DNA of 64,000 nt from Impatiens glandulifera (GCF_907164915.1 NC_061863.1:23575710-23639709); one strand, 5' to 3'; positions 11,220 through 23,807 are shown, numbered from the stretch's first letter. Made by a program: numbers and translations. Notes: generated from the sequence alone by a model not told the origin.

Positions 11220-14200
11220 ATGGCCACAAGCAGTCTCCTTACGAGACTTAGATCAACTACAAAGCCATTTCGATACTCACCCTCTTTGTTATGCAACGCG
11301 GTGTCTTCTTCTTCCTTCTCCTCCGTCTGTAGAGCAGACTCTCCGCCTTTCTCCCACACTGTAACTCCTCCTGTTCCCAAGAAGGTCCCTTTTACAGTCT
11401 CGTGTAATGGAAGAACATGGGAAGATCCTTATCATTGGATGCGGAATACCAATGATCCTGATTTCACCAGCTACCTTAGTCAAGAGAATTCCTATGCCAA
11501 AGCTTTCATGGACGACACCCATCGATTGCAGCACAAACTGTTTGAAGAAATGACAAGCCTAATGCCTGCAAAGATTTCCACCCCTCCTGAACGTTGGGGT
11601 CCTTGGTAAGTTCGTTCTGATCAAATCACTACACTCGCTTTCTCTCTAGTTTGATTGCTGTTGATTTCGTTGTTTTATACTCCAGATTGTGGAATGTCCT
11701 TGTAGGAAATCAAATGAAAATAACCCAGAAGTTTTGTTCTAGAGAAATATTTTAACTTTTTAATGGAGATATATAAATTGTACTTGAGTGCCTATTTAGA
11801 TGCTGGTAGTTTCATCATTCCTTTCTTAAGATGAACTTGGTGAAATTCAACAAAACCCATTTTGACAAACAAAATATGTTTGGTGATCTAACCAATTCCT
11901 TGGCGAGGCTACATGAGCAATTGGGGTTGGGAGATGAATTAAAAGTCATATCCAACAAGAAGATGCAGCATCGGTGAAGATAACCAATAACAGTGAAGGA
12001 GAAAATGATCCCATTTTGAAACACTTGTTTGTCTTTCTGTTTCTGTATTTGAATCCAAATATAAAATATACCTTTGGAAACTAAATTTAGTCAGATGATA
12101 TTAAATTTATGCTTTTGTATCTGGATCTGGATCCATATACAAAAACATATTCAAAATGTGTTTCAAAATGGGGTTCACGTCGACTCTCTCCTATTCATTA
12201 CTCAAACATGGCTACACATAGTGGCACTATCAACAACATCACAAAGGAGGATGAGTTTCCAAGTATTAGCACTTCAAAAACCAATACAGTTGGTTCATCG
12301 TCTTTTATTGTTATTCACAGATTCAGTTTTGCAAGCCTCCACCATTGACAGAGGCAGCAGAGGACTCCAAAATCAGAACTACTGCCCTTATACCATGTAC
12401 AAAATCAGATGAAAAAAAATTAAAATAGATGTATAGTCTTGTTATAGAATGAAGATACATAAATTGTACAAAGTGAGTGTCTATTTACAGACTTACATGG
12501 AAATGTATATTGGTAGTTTCATCAAACCTAATATGAACTTCTTTAGCTAAAATTTGTTATGCTCCCATTAAAACAAAAACTGTTTTAATCATATTGATAC
12601 AAATTTGAAATTCAGTTCAATTATTTATGGAGTTCTAGATTGGTGGTTCTGAACAGTATGATGACTAATTATTGTACAAACCTAGCTTTTTCCCTCTTGA
12701 CTTTTTCATTGACATCAATAGGTTGTACTACCAGTACATTCCAGAAGGTAAAGAATTTCCAGTTCTGTGTCGGTTGTTAGCCAGTGAAGAGGAAGGTTGG
12801 TTGAAGAGGATTGCCAAGCACTACATGCCAGATAGATTCTGCAAGGAACAGATTTTACTTGACTGGAATGAGATTGCAGAACAATATGGTTCCTTCCTAT
12901 CTAGATTTATTCACAAATCATTATTTCAAGTTCTATCATTTTTTCCTATAATTTTTCATCACATTTGACTGTGTCAATCTATATGCTCTTCTTTAGGGTA
13001 TGTTCATGTAGGTACATGCCGTATATCGCCAGATCACAACTTCCTTGCTTACACTGTTGATTGGACTGGAGATGAGAACTTCATGCTTCAAATTAAGGAC
13101 CTTAGTAATTTTCAAGTACTTCCCAATATTAAAATCAATGGAGTTGTAAGCTTGGCATGGGCTAAGGATGGTGTTACATTATTTTATACTGTAACTGATG
13201 GGAATCAACGACCATGCAGGCAAGCAAACATTACAATTTTTATGCATGCAATATTCATTTATGTTTTCCGTCTCATTCAATTATCACTTGTACAGTGTAC
13301 GATGTATGAGAATAGGATCAGATCCTATAAAAGAAATCCCAATATTTACGGAGGACAATACCAGCTTCTGTGTAGACATCACAAGCACAAAGGATGGCAG
13401 GTTTATAACCATAAACTCTAACTCGAGAACTTCTTCTGAGGAAAGCATTTGTATTTGTCATTTTTCTTTGCCCTATTCATTATATGATTGATTCTAAGTT
13501 TACATCTTTCTCATGATGCAGGTCTATGTATTAGATGCCTACAATGTACAGGAAGGAATAAGGAGGTTCCAAAAAAGAGTTTCAGGGGTAAAAGTATTTT
13601 TGGAGCATTATGGTGGCTTTTTCTATATTCTGACAAATGCACCTTTAAATGAGGAAAAGCCGTTGCCTAGTGAAAGTTATTGCTTGGCTAGGTGCAGAGT
13701 TGAAAATCCGGATAATTGGGAGGTAAACCGTTCTTCTTTACTTCTTTAAATATCCTTCACACGGAGATTATCTCACTATTTGCAGCTTTTGATTAGACTA
13801 TCATCACACAAAGCGAAGACCTTATTTTGCAAGATATGGATGTTTTCAATGGGTTTCTTGTTCTTTCCTATGACATAAATGGCTCTTCCCAGATTTGTTC
13901 CGTCAAAATGCCTATTGATGTCTGTAATAAGGTATTTTAATCTCTTCTCTTTTTTCATAAGTCATAGATTTTTTATTTTGTTAGAGCAGCATATTATGTT
14001 TTATTGTGAAAAATATTGTTGTTTTGTTTTTGTTATGGGAATTTTAGTGATAGAAAAAAACAAAGAATCTACATTTTCCTTAAAATTGTAATCACTATAA
14101 ATTTCTGGACCACAATCCAAAAATTTGGCTCAAATTTAGGTCTATTCTTACAAACGTTCTTAAGTCCAAATATATATATATATGTCCTAATTACCCTTGT

Positions 14201-17200
14201 CGTTACTCCCCAACCCCCATCACTCGTATAGTAAGGGTAAAATTACAAATATAAAAAGTTGACAAACTTTTTTTTATGCCATTTGAAGTTTACAATAATT
14301 CAATATCATTTTTCATACTAAATGCAGAAAATCACTCTCAGTTTTTACTTTGGCGATTTGCTAATGTTGATTGTGATTGTAACAAAATACTAGTTTTTGA
14401 AATACTCATTTGTTTTTTTTGCGTATTACTTGTTTCAGCAGGAACACAAGAGTATTCATGATCTAGATCCTTGGTGGTTTCCACAGCCATCGGAAATATG
14501 TGGAATCCTTCCTGGTTCAAATCATGATTTCATGAGCTCCAAATATCGTGTGGTTCTTTCGTCTCCTGTGGTATGACAAATGTTGCTTCTTTCATCTTTC
14601 TTTCAACTAACCAGTTCCTTATGACTTGAAAAAATCCTTTATTTATACTAAATGTCTTTGACTGTCAATCTTTTTGTTTCACAAATCCAGATGCCTGATG
14701 TAATCATCGACTATGACATGTCAAGGCAAACATTTTCCTTTGTGCAACAAGAAGAGGTTGCGAATATTTCTTCTCACAAGCTTCTAAATGGCTCAGATGA
14801 AAAGAACCATAGGGTAACTGATCAGTTGCAGATGTGGAGAGACTTCTCTGATGCTTTGGTATATGAAAGAAAAGAGGTTCGTTCACATGATGGTGTTTTG
14901 GTTCCTTTGACAGTCCTGTACTCGAAAAAGGCAAATCAAAAGAATGGACGTCCTGGGCTTATGCATTGCTACGGCGCATACGGAGAAGATCTAGACAAAA
15001 ACTGGTGTTCAGACCGTCTAAGTTTGCTTGATCGAGGTTGGGTGATAGCCTTTGCTGATGTAAGGTTAGATTATACCTAATCTTTCCTTCGTCTAGTGGT
15101 TTTCAATGATGGATTAAAAGCGCAACTTGTTCAAAATTTATGTTTAAAAACTAAAAACCCTGTAAAGTACATGTTATACGAGTTAAATTGTAGGTTTTGC
15201 CCACATCATTGAATTCCTAGAAGGATGTTATGATAGATATGGTTTATATAACTATTGAGATAGAAACGTGAATTGCCTAAGCCATTAGATGAGAATTGCA
15301 GAGAAATCTAAGAGAGATGAGGGAGACTGCAACTTTATTATACTCAATTCATATCTATCATTGGCAGCCTTATATTATATTTGTAGGCTTTAATATATGG
15401 CATCTACACATTATGTTATAACAGATTGTGAGCTGGCATAACTACCAGCATAACTGGAAACGGCTCTTCATTGGACTATGATGTGATGAAGTTTCTGTTT
15501 TTGGATTTAAATGGTTGATTCAAATGCACATGTGAACATGAGTTTTGCGCTCTACCACAGAGTTAAATGAGTCTTCAAGGTTTATCATTGTTTGGTTTGT
15601 TACTTTCATTTTTTAATGATCAAAATCTTCATGCTTAGAGACCCTGCCTTAGGATTAAGGGGCTTACTATCCTAATGTCTTAAATTCTATTCTCATTAAA
15701 AGCATGAGATTAAAGTGTCGTGGCAGTGGATTATTGTGTGAACTTCTTCCAGGGATTAGTGGAGGTGCACGAAAAGCTGTCCCGTTACAAAATAATAATA
15801 AAATCTTCATCCTCAGAGGTTGCCTGTCTTGATGTTTATGCGTCTAACTTTAGAACATATATTAAGTATTAACTTATAATTCCTTTTATTGTTTCAATTG
15901 TAAATCTGGAGGAATATATGACATAGCTGCATTTTGTATGGTTGGAACAATTTCAAGTAGTAGTATTCAACACTTATAGTATCAATATGAGTTGTGGTTT
16001 CCAGTTGATTGAGTTAGAGAATGCTAATTCTCAATTTTCTTGACGGGCAGGGGTGGTGGTGGGGGTATTGATCCTAAATGGCATGAATCTGGGCGTGGAT
16101 TGTGCAAATTGAACTCCATATATGATTTTGTTGCTTGTTGCAATTACATGGTTAGTGAAGGTTATGTTCATGAAGAAAAGCTTAGTGCTATTGGACATAG
16201 TGCTGGAGGCATTACTGTAGGGGCAACAATCAATATGTATCCGCGATTGCTTCGGGCTGCCATTTTGAAGGTATTTCCATAACCCACTAGACTACTTCCT
16301 TTGTTGTTTCACATTTACTTATATGTAGCTTCATTTGGAAACAATTTTGTATCTGGATCTATATTTGGCTGTGAAAATTGCCAATGAATTTCTGAATACA
16401 GATTCATATATGTTTGATATGAAATTGTTTGGCTGGTTGGGATACACTGGAAACCATGCATCATTCAAATGTCCCCGGCCTATAATCCAACCGTTCGATT
16501 ACAATGAAATTTTTTAGTCCTCACTGACCCAATCAGATGCAGCCTCAGGGTGGAAATCGTCGTTGCCTTACTTTTTAGGTGTATATGGATCTGAATCTAG
16601 ATTAGATTATGTCATGAGCAAATTGATGGTGTGCGGGAGGACTATAGACTAGTATGTAGATGAGTATATCCTTAGGTTATTATCACTATATAAATGAATA
16701 TTATCTAGGGTAGCCTCATGAATGAAATGAATAGTGTGAGTCTGTATTCCCATCCCCATCTTCTGATATCAATGTAACAACTAATAATATTGATAATAAA
16801 TTAGGGTTTTCAATAAAGAAGATTAGATATTAGAGAAGGGGATGGGATGGGATATTTGATAAAACTGGATGAAAGAGTGTTTCCAAATGAAGCCAATTTA
16901 TTGTCAATGAGGTGTAACAATATCTTCATTGAGTGTCATTTACATATTCATGGCAGGTTCCTTTTCTTGATATATGCAATACATTGTTAGATCCCAGTTT
17001 ACCACTCACTATCTTGGACTATGAAGAGTTTGGGAATCCTCAGATACAAGAAAACATGGAGTATATTTTAAGTTATTCACCTTATGACACCATCCCTAAA
17101 GGAGATTGCTTACCTTCAGTACTAGTGACATCATCTTTTCATGACTCCAGGTAATTTTGCATTTGCATTCAACTCTATTTGTTGAATTTTATTTGTCAAA

Positions 17201-17453
17201 CTTGAGTAAACTCTTGGAAACATGTTTGTTGTTCGGTCTCAGGGTTGGAGTTTGGGAAGCTGCAAAATGGGTTGCTAAAGTTCGAGAAACTATGTGTTTT
17301 AATTGTTCTCGTTCAGTCATCTTGAAGACTATTATGAGCGGAGGAGGGCATTTCGGTGAAGGAGGTCGATTAGGTCAATGTGAGGAAACAGCATATGAAT
17401 ATGCCTTTCTCATGAAAGCTATGGGGATGTCAGATGATGATGATGACAAATGA
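11220..17453 (+). CDS. Prolyl oligopeptidase family protein (oligopeptidase B-like, S9A), 11 exons
   Basis: Exons: 11220-11605, 12722-12888, 12997-13219, 13296-13440, 13522-13722, 13797-13931, 14442-14570, 14691-15064, 16051-16270, 16957-17150, 17243-17453. Phases agree and give about 794 residues with a TGA stop, near the length of the Arabidopsis At1g69020-type protein. The Ser/Arg-rich N terminus (about 40 residues) looks like an organelle transit peptide. The middle is the beta-propeller region. The C-terminal hydrolase domain has YGAYGE, DRGWVIAFADVRGGGG, the nucleophile Ser637 in GHSAGG, Asp723 in FHDSRVGVWE and His761 in GGGHFGEGGR. The family cleaves short peptides. Intron 3 uses a GC donor (13220) and intron 4 an apparent GA donor (13441). 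Exon 7 has a CAG/CAG acceptor pair, so it may start at 14439. The start ATG at 11220 is chosen over the open but ATG-less upstream frame. Confidence 0.85.
12011..12172. repeat. Inverted repeat inside intron 1 of the peptidase gene
   Basis: CCCATTTTGAAACAC near 12011-12025 is matched by its reverse complement GTGTTTCAAAATGGG near 12158-12172. Between them lie GGATCCAAATATA-like segments resembling the element in intron 9. This could be the core of a decayed MITE; no target duplication was found. Confidence 0.4.
16328..16895. mobile_element. Candidate MITE in intron 9 of the peptidase gene
   Basis: The ends GCTTCATTTGGAAACA (16328) and TGTTTCCAAATGAAGC (to 16895) are inverted copies. A second, inner inverted pair, TTCCCATCCCCATCTTCT (about 16747) and AGAAGGGGATGGGA (about 16838), lies inside. 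It has no coding capacity and is fully intronic. Clear target duplications were not seen, so the superfamily is not assigned. Confidence 0.5.
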
Positions 17454-18926
17454 GAATTTGTTTGATAACCTTTTGTTTTTGGATTTTTGATTGCGAGAAA
17501 GTTGTTGGGCATCTGTTTCTTCAAGAGGGTTAGGGCAAAAAAAAGCTTCCTCATAGGTAACATTATTATTGCTGTTTTCATGTTCTGTTTCATGAACAGT
17601 TAACTTTGTTAGTATTGATTTTATTTCATCTATCTCTTGCTTGCAGATGTCCTGAAGTATGTAGTTTGAACTTTGATGTCCATGATCATGAGTTTAAGTC
17701 TCATGGACCAAACAACTTTAAAGGATTGCTTTGTATGAGAACTAACAGTAAATGTTGTAATCTTGCAATAATTTAAAGAGTCAAGGGACTAGGGATTTGA
17801 AAATGATTATTGAATGAGTTATATTTGTTAGAGATTCTGGCAAAACTTTTTCCATGTAACTTAGAGTATGCCTCAAATTGAGTTGTAAAGTAACCATTTT
17901 TGTTTGCTGGTTTGATGAAGGATATGAAAGTGTTTTAAATAATCCAATAGGGTTGAAACAAATATTTATTTTATTTAATGAAAGTGTTTTATATAATCAT
18001 TGCTAATATGGTCGAAATAATATATTAGTTCAAGTTACAAGTGCATAATATTGTGGGTTGACAAGAATATTTCTAAAGACCAAATGTCATGTTTTTTTTA
18101 TTTATGATGTCTTAGGTTGAAGATAATTTTTAACATTAAAAAATATTCATATAAATTTAAAGATATTATAAAATTTTATAACTTATTTAGAATAAGTATG
18201 GAATCTCATATGAATTTTAATCCTTTATTTGATTTTGATATTTTTTTGCTTAAATAAACTTAACTAATTTAACTTTTAGATTAATTTACAAATTTTAGTT
18301 TTTATAATCAATACATTTAAATACTAATTATTATATTTGTATATAATTATAATATTAATATAGTTCACTAAATGTAAGAATAATATTTTGTTCACTAAAT
18401 ATTTTCTCAATATTATCATATCTTTCAACCTACTTATCCAAAAAATATCAAATTAATATATCAGATATCACAAAAATATTTCTTACACAAGTATCGATTT
18501 TCATAATTTTCTGAACACTTCAAATGTTTTGACATTTTTCGAAGAACTTTATGGATGTTTATTTTATGATACATGTGTATGAGGCTTTTTTTTAGAATTT
18601 ATACATTGTGTGTTTTATTCTTATTTTGTTCTTTACATTTATATGTATATATTTTTTTTTGTAAAGTGTTGGTAAACGAAGTATTTTACTATAAATTAAT
18701 AAAATATAAATTAAAATATAAATTAATAATTATTAATTTATCGATTAATTAATAAATTTTGGTCGTCTCAAGTGTATTATTTTATAGAGTTTCTACTGTA
18801 TATCAAAAGAATCACACAAATGTGGATACCCTTAACACTAGGATAAATATAATAAAGAAAAATCAATAAATGTCCTGTAAAAATATATATTCTAAAAAGT
18901 CAAAATGCTAGGAGTAAAGACCATTA
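17454..18926. other. 3' flank of the peptidase gene and AT-rich spacer
   Basis: The first few hundred bases must hold the 3' untranslated region; no single polyadenylation signal stands out. The rest, especially 18100-18780, is very AT-rich with no gene or clear repeat. Confidence 0.4.
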
Positions 18927-19984
18927 TGATAGGATCGGCTTTATCGTTAGAGACGGGGTCTGGCTAAAGATGAAGGCTTATGAAAAACGGTTTGGCTTAT
19001 GAAAAACGGTTTGATAGAAATCCTGTTAGGGATTAATATCTCTTTCTATTCTACGCAAACTTGTGTAAACACTTGAAACAAATTCAAGGTGGAATTGTTT
19101 ACTTGGGTTTGAAACACAAGATGAAATATGAAAAGATGACAGAAATGAAGAACACAACAGTTTGTTTATGGATGTTCGGAGAAACTCTTTTACGTCACTC
19201 CTTCTTCCAACCACCGAAGGATTCACTATAATATGATGAGAATCAAATACAGTTTACACACACTTAGCTCACTATTGAACAGAACACTTTTTGTTCAATT
19301 ACACGATGAAGAAAATCACTCAGCTAATGGTGTTTTGATTCTATCTCTCTCTCGATTCACACACAGTACAATCAGAAAGAGGCTTCATAGAATAAGTTCA
19401 GTAAACAAGATGATTGAGTAGACTCTCTCTCTGCAAAATCAGAATGCTTGTTCGTTTTTTGCAAAAGCTCAAGATTGTTAAGGGTTGGTAAGGTGATCTG
19501 TCCATTGTCCTTAGGGTTGATTAAATACTGAGCAGGAACTAACGGTCGAATCTTCAAGAATGATACGTGGAACTTTTCCATTGGAAAGCCTCCATTGTAC
19601 ACAGCAGGTTCTGAGCACAAGGATCGTGGTCGTACCGAACTGGTAGTGCGCCGAATATTCCATCAGGGATGTACCTGCAAAACGGGTAATGTGAGGAAAA
19701 TTCTCTTACGTGGCATTCCTTGATTGGATGCATATAGCTGTTGTATTAATCTTCACTGGAAAGTGGAGCAGGAGTAGGGTACAGCTATAGCACGTGGGTA
19801 GGAGAAATGTTAGATTCAAGCGTACTACTTAAATAGAGCATTAGACGTATTTCAGTTAGACGGATTTGAGAAAATCAGTCTAATGATATAAGTCGACTCC
19901 TTCTAATGAAAAACATCTATTAGATCGCCTGGTCAAATAGAATTAGATTTGCGTCTAATTACAATAACCATTAGACGGGTACGT

Positions 19985-20505
19985 CTAACTCTTACTAAGT
20001 TAGACTGACACGTCTAATTCCGGTTTTACCTCAGACTAATCTGAAAGAGTTAGACTCACGTCTAACTTTCACTAATTAGACTACCCGTCTAATTATTAAA
20101 TAACCATTAGACCGACACGTCTAACTCCGATGAGTTAGACTGACGCGTCTAATTCCGGTTCTACCTCAGACTAATCTAAAAGAGTTAGACTAACGTCTAA
20201 CTTTCACTAATTAGACTACCCGTCTAATTATTAAATAATCATTAGACCGACACGTCTAACTCCGATGAGTTAGACTGACGCGTCTAATTCCGGTTCTACC
20301 TCAGACTAATCTGAAGGAGTTAGACTCACGTCTAACTTTCACTAATTAGACTACCCGTCTAATTATTAAATAACCATTAGACCGACACGTTTAACTCCGA
20401 TGAGTTAGACTGACGCGTCTAATTCCGGTTCTACCTCAGACTAATATGAAGGAGTTAGACTCACGTCTAACTTTCACTAATTAGACTACCCGACTAATTC
20501 CGCGT
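19985..20505. repeat. Higher-order array, 135-bp unit, four copies
   Basis: The marker CTACCTCAGACTAATCTGAA (first copy TTACC) starts at 20026, 20161, 20296 and 20431, exactly 135 bases apart. Each unit holds about eight TTAGAC/GTCTAA half-palindromes. The last two copies differ from each other by only a few bases. Confidence 0.93.
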
Positions 20506-20945
20506 ATTCATTAGACTATCCATCTAATTCTTTACGTCTATTAGACTTACACGTCTAACTCCGATGAGTTAGACTGTACGTCTAATTCTATTAGACTCGC
20601 GTCTAATTCCGTGTATACATTAAACTATCCGTCTAATTCTTTACATCTATTAGACTTACACGTCTAACTCCGATGAGTTAGACTGTACATCTAATTCTAT
20701 TAGACTCACGTCTAATTACGTGTATTCATTAGACTATCCGTCTAATTCTTTACACATCTATTAGACTTACACGTCTAACTCCGATGAGTTAGACTGTACG
20801 TCTAATTCTATTAGACTCACGTCTAATTCCGTGTATTCATTAGACTATCCGTCTAATTCTTTACACATTTATTAGACTTACACGTCTAACTCTGATGAGT
20901 TAGACTGTACGTCTAATTCCATTAGACTCACGTCTAATTCTATGC
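20505..20945. repeat. Second higher-order array, 109-111-bp unit, four copies
   Basis: The marker TATTCATTAGACTATCCGTC (with variants) starts near 20505, 20614, 20723 and 20834. It follows the 135-bp array directly and is built from the same TTAGAC/GTCTAA words. Confidence 0.9.
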
Positions 20946-21107
20946 GAATGGAGATCAAAATCGGTCTAATGACCCTCATTAGATCCAAGTCTAATAACAT
21001 GTAGTCTTAATACACCTGTATCAAAACTCATAAATTATTTCATCATCAAAATATCAGTGGGTAAATTATTTCAACACTTAGTCAAAATAATTTGACCCAA
21101 CACATTA

Positions 21108-21791
21108 GTTTAATAGCGTTGTGAGACATAATGCTTTCAGTCTTTCCTCACACGTAAATAATCACCGAACTTATAAATAGAATCTTTGATCTTAGTGATC
21201 ATACACTTCAATTATTTTTTAATTTTGCGAGAAAAGTTAGGTGACAACTTTTTTGTCGTGAGGTTTATTCTTAAAATCGAAAAATAAAAATAAAGGAGAC
21301 CTATGTAAACTGACTATTTTATTTTCAATCTCATTTGAGATTCGACGAGAAAGTTAGTTACGGGGTTGACTATAAAGTCTAATTTATTTCATTAGATCTT
21401 TTTGATATTCACATCATAAAAAGAATAAATTTCTCACATTTTAAAAGCGACGAGTCAATAATAAAAAAAATGTCCAGAAAAGCTTAGCGATTTTTATCGT
21501 GTATAGCTTCTGGTGACTTTTTTAGGGACATTTGATATTTAACTTGAAACACAATTTTGACCAATATTTTATAAATATATTTTACACTTTAATGTTTTTC
21601 CCCAATCAATGCACTTAAGTTTACAACCAAACCAAACAATTACATTAGTCTTATAGGAGTTTCATTATAAACAAAAATTAACAAATAATTAATAATTTTT
21701 AAACTAATTAATTAACTATGGAAAACGTAGTTACCTTCATATCTTTTCAAACCTTATCCAACTATAGAACATCCCCTCTACAAGCTCACCC
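21108..21791. other. Non-coding spacer
   Basis: No gene or clear repeat was recognised. The stretch is AT-rich apart from short GACGAGAAAGTTAG-like words. Confidence 0.4.
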
Positions 21792-21963
21792 AAATGAATG
21801 AAAGAATCCATTCTTCTAGCCTAACGATAACATGACGTGGATACTTAATATCTCTGAGGTTTTGAGTTCGAACCCGTAAATGAATGAAAGAATCTATTCT
21901 TCTAACCTAGCGGCAACATGACGTGGATACTTAATATCTCTGAGGTCTTGGGATCGAACCCGT
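21792..21963 (+). repeat. Tandem duplication of an 86-bp tRNA-like (SINE-head-like) unit
   Basis: Two units start at 21792 and 21878. Each has a CTAGCCTAACGATAACATG-type A-box region and, about 45 bases later, GAGTTCGAACCCG or GGATCGAACCCG, which fits a polymerase III B box. No full tRNA fold was found and no poly(A) tail is evident, so this is a candidate SINE fragment, not a tRNA gene. Confidence 0.5.
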
Positions 21964-22676
21964 CAGACGTTCAAACCTGTCAGACGACAAATTACACTTA
22001 TCTTATTAAATTGGTTAAGTACATTTGCGGGTTATTTGTTTAACCCGCAGAAATTAATCGCACTTCAAAAGAGAAGTAGATCCAGCGTTCTAAAATAATG
22101 AAAGTGTGACTTAAAATGATAGTTTAATTAATTTCTCTTTTCAAATTCATGGTGGATGGACGCAAAGCCCATCTCGAACTTCTCTCAATATAATTTTTTT
22201 TAAACATTAAATTTTCATTCATTTCAATTCTTTTAATTGGGTTAGTTATTTTTAGATCTTATTTCTGAGTTCATTAATAGCTGTATTATATATTTTTTAT
22301 TTAAAAAAATGAGTACGACCGCACTTCAACTTAGGGCAACTTATGACATACTTCGTTTCTTAACCAAAATTTCTCCACCTGAATCAAATTTGAAAACAGC
22401 AATAGAAACGTCTTCTTGGAACATGAAGAAGAAAATAACAATGGCATAACTATATAGAACTATTGTAAATATTCGATGATAAGAGTCCAAAAACACATGT
22501 TTACATCATTTTGTGAGACGAACGAATGTTATTGATTAGGGGTAATAACGATAGCATATATAATGAAAATACTACAAAAGTAATTTTGTTTAAATTAGTT
22601 AAACTATTATCTTAAAAAAATAAATAAATAACTGTAATTAATTGGTTGAGTACTCTCATTTTAATAATTATTATTA
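21964..22676. other. Non-coding AT-rich spacer
   Basis: No gene or recognisable element was found between the tRNA-like repeat and the MULE-like element. Confidence 0.4.
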
Positions 22677-23806
22677 GGGAAGAATGTCAATTTTATCACT
22701 GAACTATAATGGAATATTCACGTATATTACTGAACTAATTTTTGTTCGCTCATACCACTGAAGTTGAGATTAATCATCTATGTCACTACTCCACCAAACC
22801 TCTAACCCCGTTAAGTTTCTGTTAAATGAGACGACATGTGGAATTAACATGTCATTTTTTTTAATTAATATATTGACATGTCATATTTTTTAATTAATAT
22901 ATATTATATATTTTTTTATTTATTTAAAATTCTAAATAATAAAACATTTACAAAGTCATTAATAATTTCTTTCTTATGCCCTAATTAACTAAACTCACCA
23001 TTCTTCTTCTCCGATTCTTGTTCTTCAAAGGATTCGATTTCTCAAATAAAGGAACTGAAGGGAGACTGACGAGTTAGCGAGAGAATTGAGGGCAATGTGA
23101 GATGAGATTTTGATTTCAGAACCCTACCACAACGAACTTTGACATTTAGCTGAGCCTTAGACCTTAACTTTTTCTTCTTACTTCACAATGAACAATGATG
23201 ACAGGTAATGAAGTGTACAAATCTTTTTCTTTCTGTTGAAGGCTTATTTTTGGATTATTGTTCTTGTTCTCTTCCTATATGCTTCCTTATCTCTTCAAAG
23301 TTTGTTCTTCTTTCTCTTTCTATATTTCTGGATTATTGTTCTGTTTTAAAAAGATGAATCTATCTGATTGATTATGCTTTATATTATCAACAAGAATGCA
23401 TTATCAGGATATCGTTTACTTATCTCTGTTTAGAAAGGTGAATCTATCTGATTGATCAGGTGAATCAGAGAAGAAGAATTGTGAGTTTAGTTAATTAGGA
23501 CAGGAGAAAGAAATTATTAATGACTTTGTAAATGTTTTTATTATTTAGAATTTTAAATGAATAAATAAATATATAATATATATTAATTAAAAAAAGATGA
23601 CATGTCAATATATTAATTGAAAAAGATGACATGTTAATTTCACATGTCGTTTCATTTAACAGAAACTTAACGGAGTTAGAGGTTTTGTGGAGTAGTGACA
23701 TAGATGAATATTAATCTCAACTTCAGTGGTATGAACGAACAAAAATTAGTTTAGTGATATACGTGAATATTTCATTATAGTTCAGTGATGAAATTGGCAT
23801 TCTTTC

Positions 23807-23807
<1 letters not shown>
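22677..23807. mobile_element. MULE-like non-autonomous element with about 340-bp terminal inverted repeats
   Basis: The left arm 22677-23017 (starting GGGAAGAATGTCAATTTTAT) is the reverse complement of the right arm 23462-23807 over nearly its whole length with only scattered differences. The 440-bp centre has no coding frame; the open frame at 23701-23495 is a translation of the arm. The flanks are ATTATTATTA on the left and an ATT run on the right, compatible with a 9-10-bp duplication. The repeat leaves its exact length ambiguous. Long arms plus a 9-bp-class duplication point to Mutator-like elements. Confidence 0.85.

Larger units (their letters stand above)
18927..21102 (-). mobile_element. 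Solo LTR of a Ty1/copia family with perfect 5-bp target duplication
   Basis: On the minus strand the element begins TGTTGGGTCAAATT (21102) and ends CCTATCA (18927). The plus-strand flanks are CATTA at 18922-18926 and CATTA at 21103-21107. The beginning matches the start of the copia 3' LTR at 33827 (TGTTGAGTCTAGTCAAATT; both continue to ATATTTTGATGATG). The segment near 19220-19040 matches the 3' third of the copia LTRs (CTCCGAACATCCATAAA and following). No internal coding region, PBS or second LTR is present, so recombination between two LTRs is the simplest origin. The short open frames at 19026-19620 are not regarded as genes. Confidence 0.88.

Noticed and set aside
19870..20950. CRISPR-like array of TTAGAC repeats
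   Set aside because: No unique spacers between constant repeats, plant context, and the array is bounded by an LTR with target duplications.
21792..21963. Functional tRNA genes
   Set aside because: Only A- and B-box-like words are present; no acceptor stem or anticodon arm could be folded.
23495..23701. 68-codon minus-strand open frame
   Set aside because: It lies in the right arm of the MULE-like inverted repeat and has no similarity to a protein.
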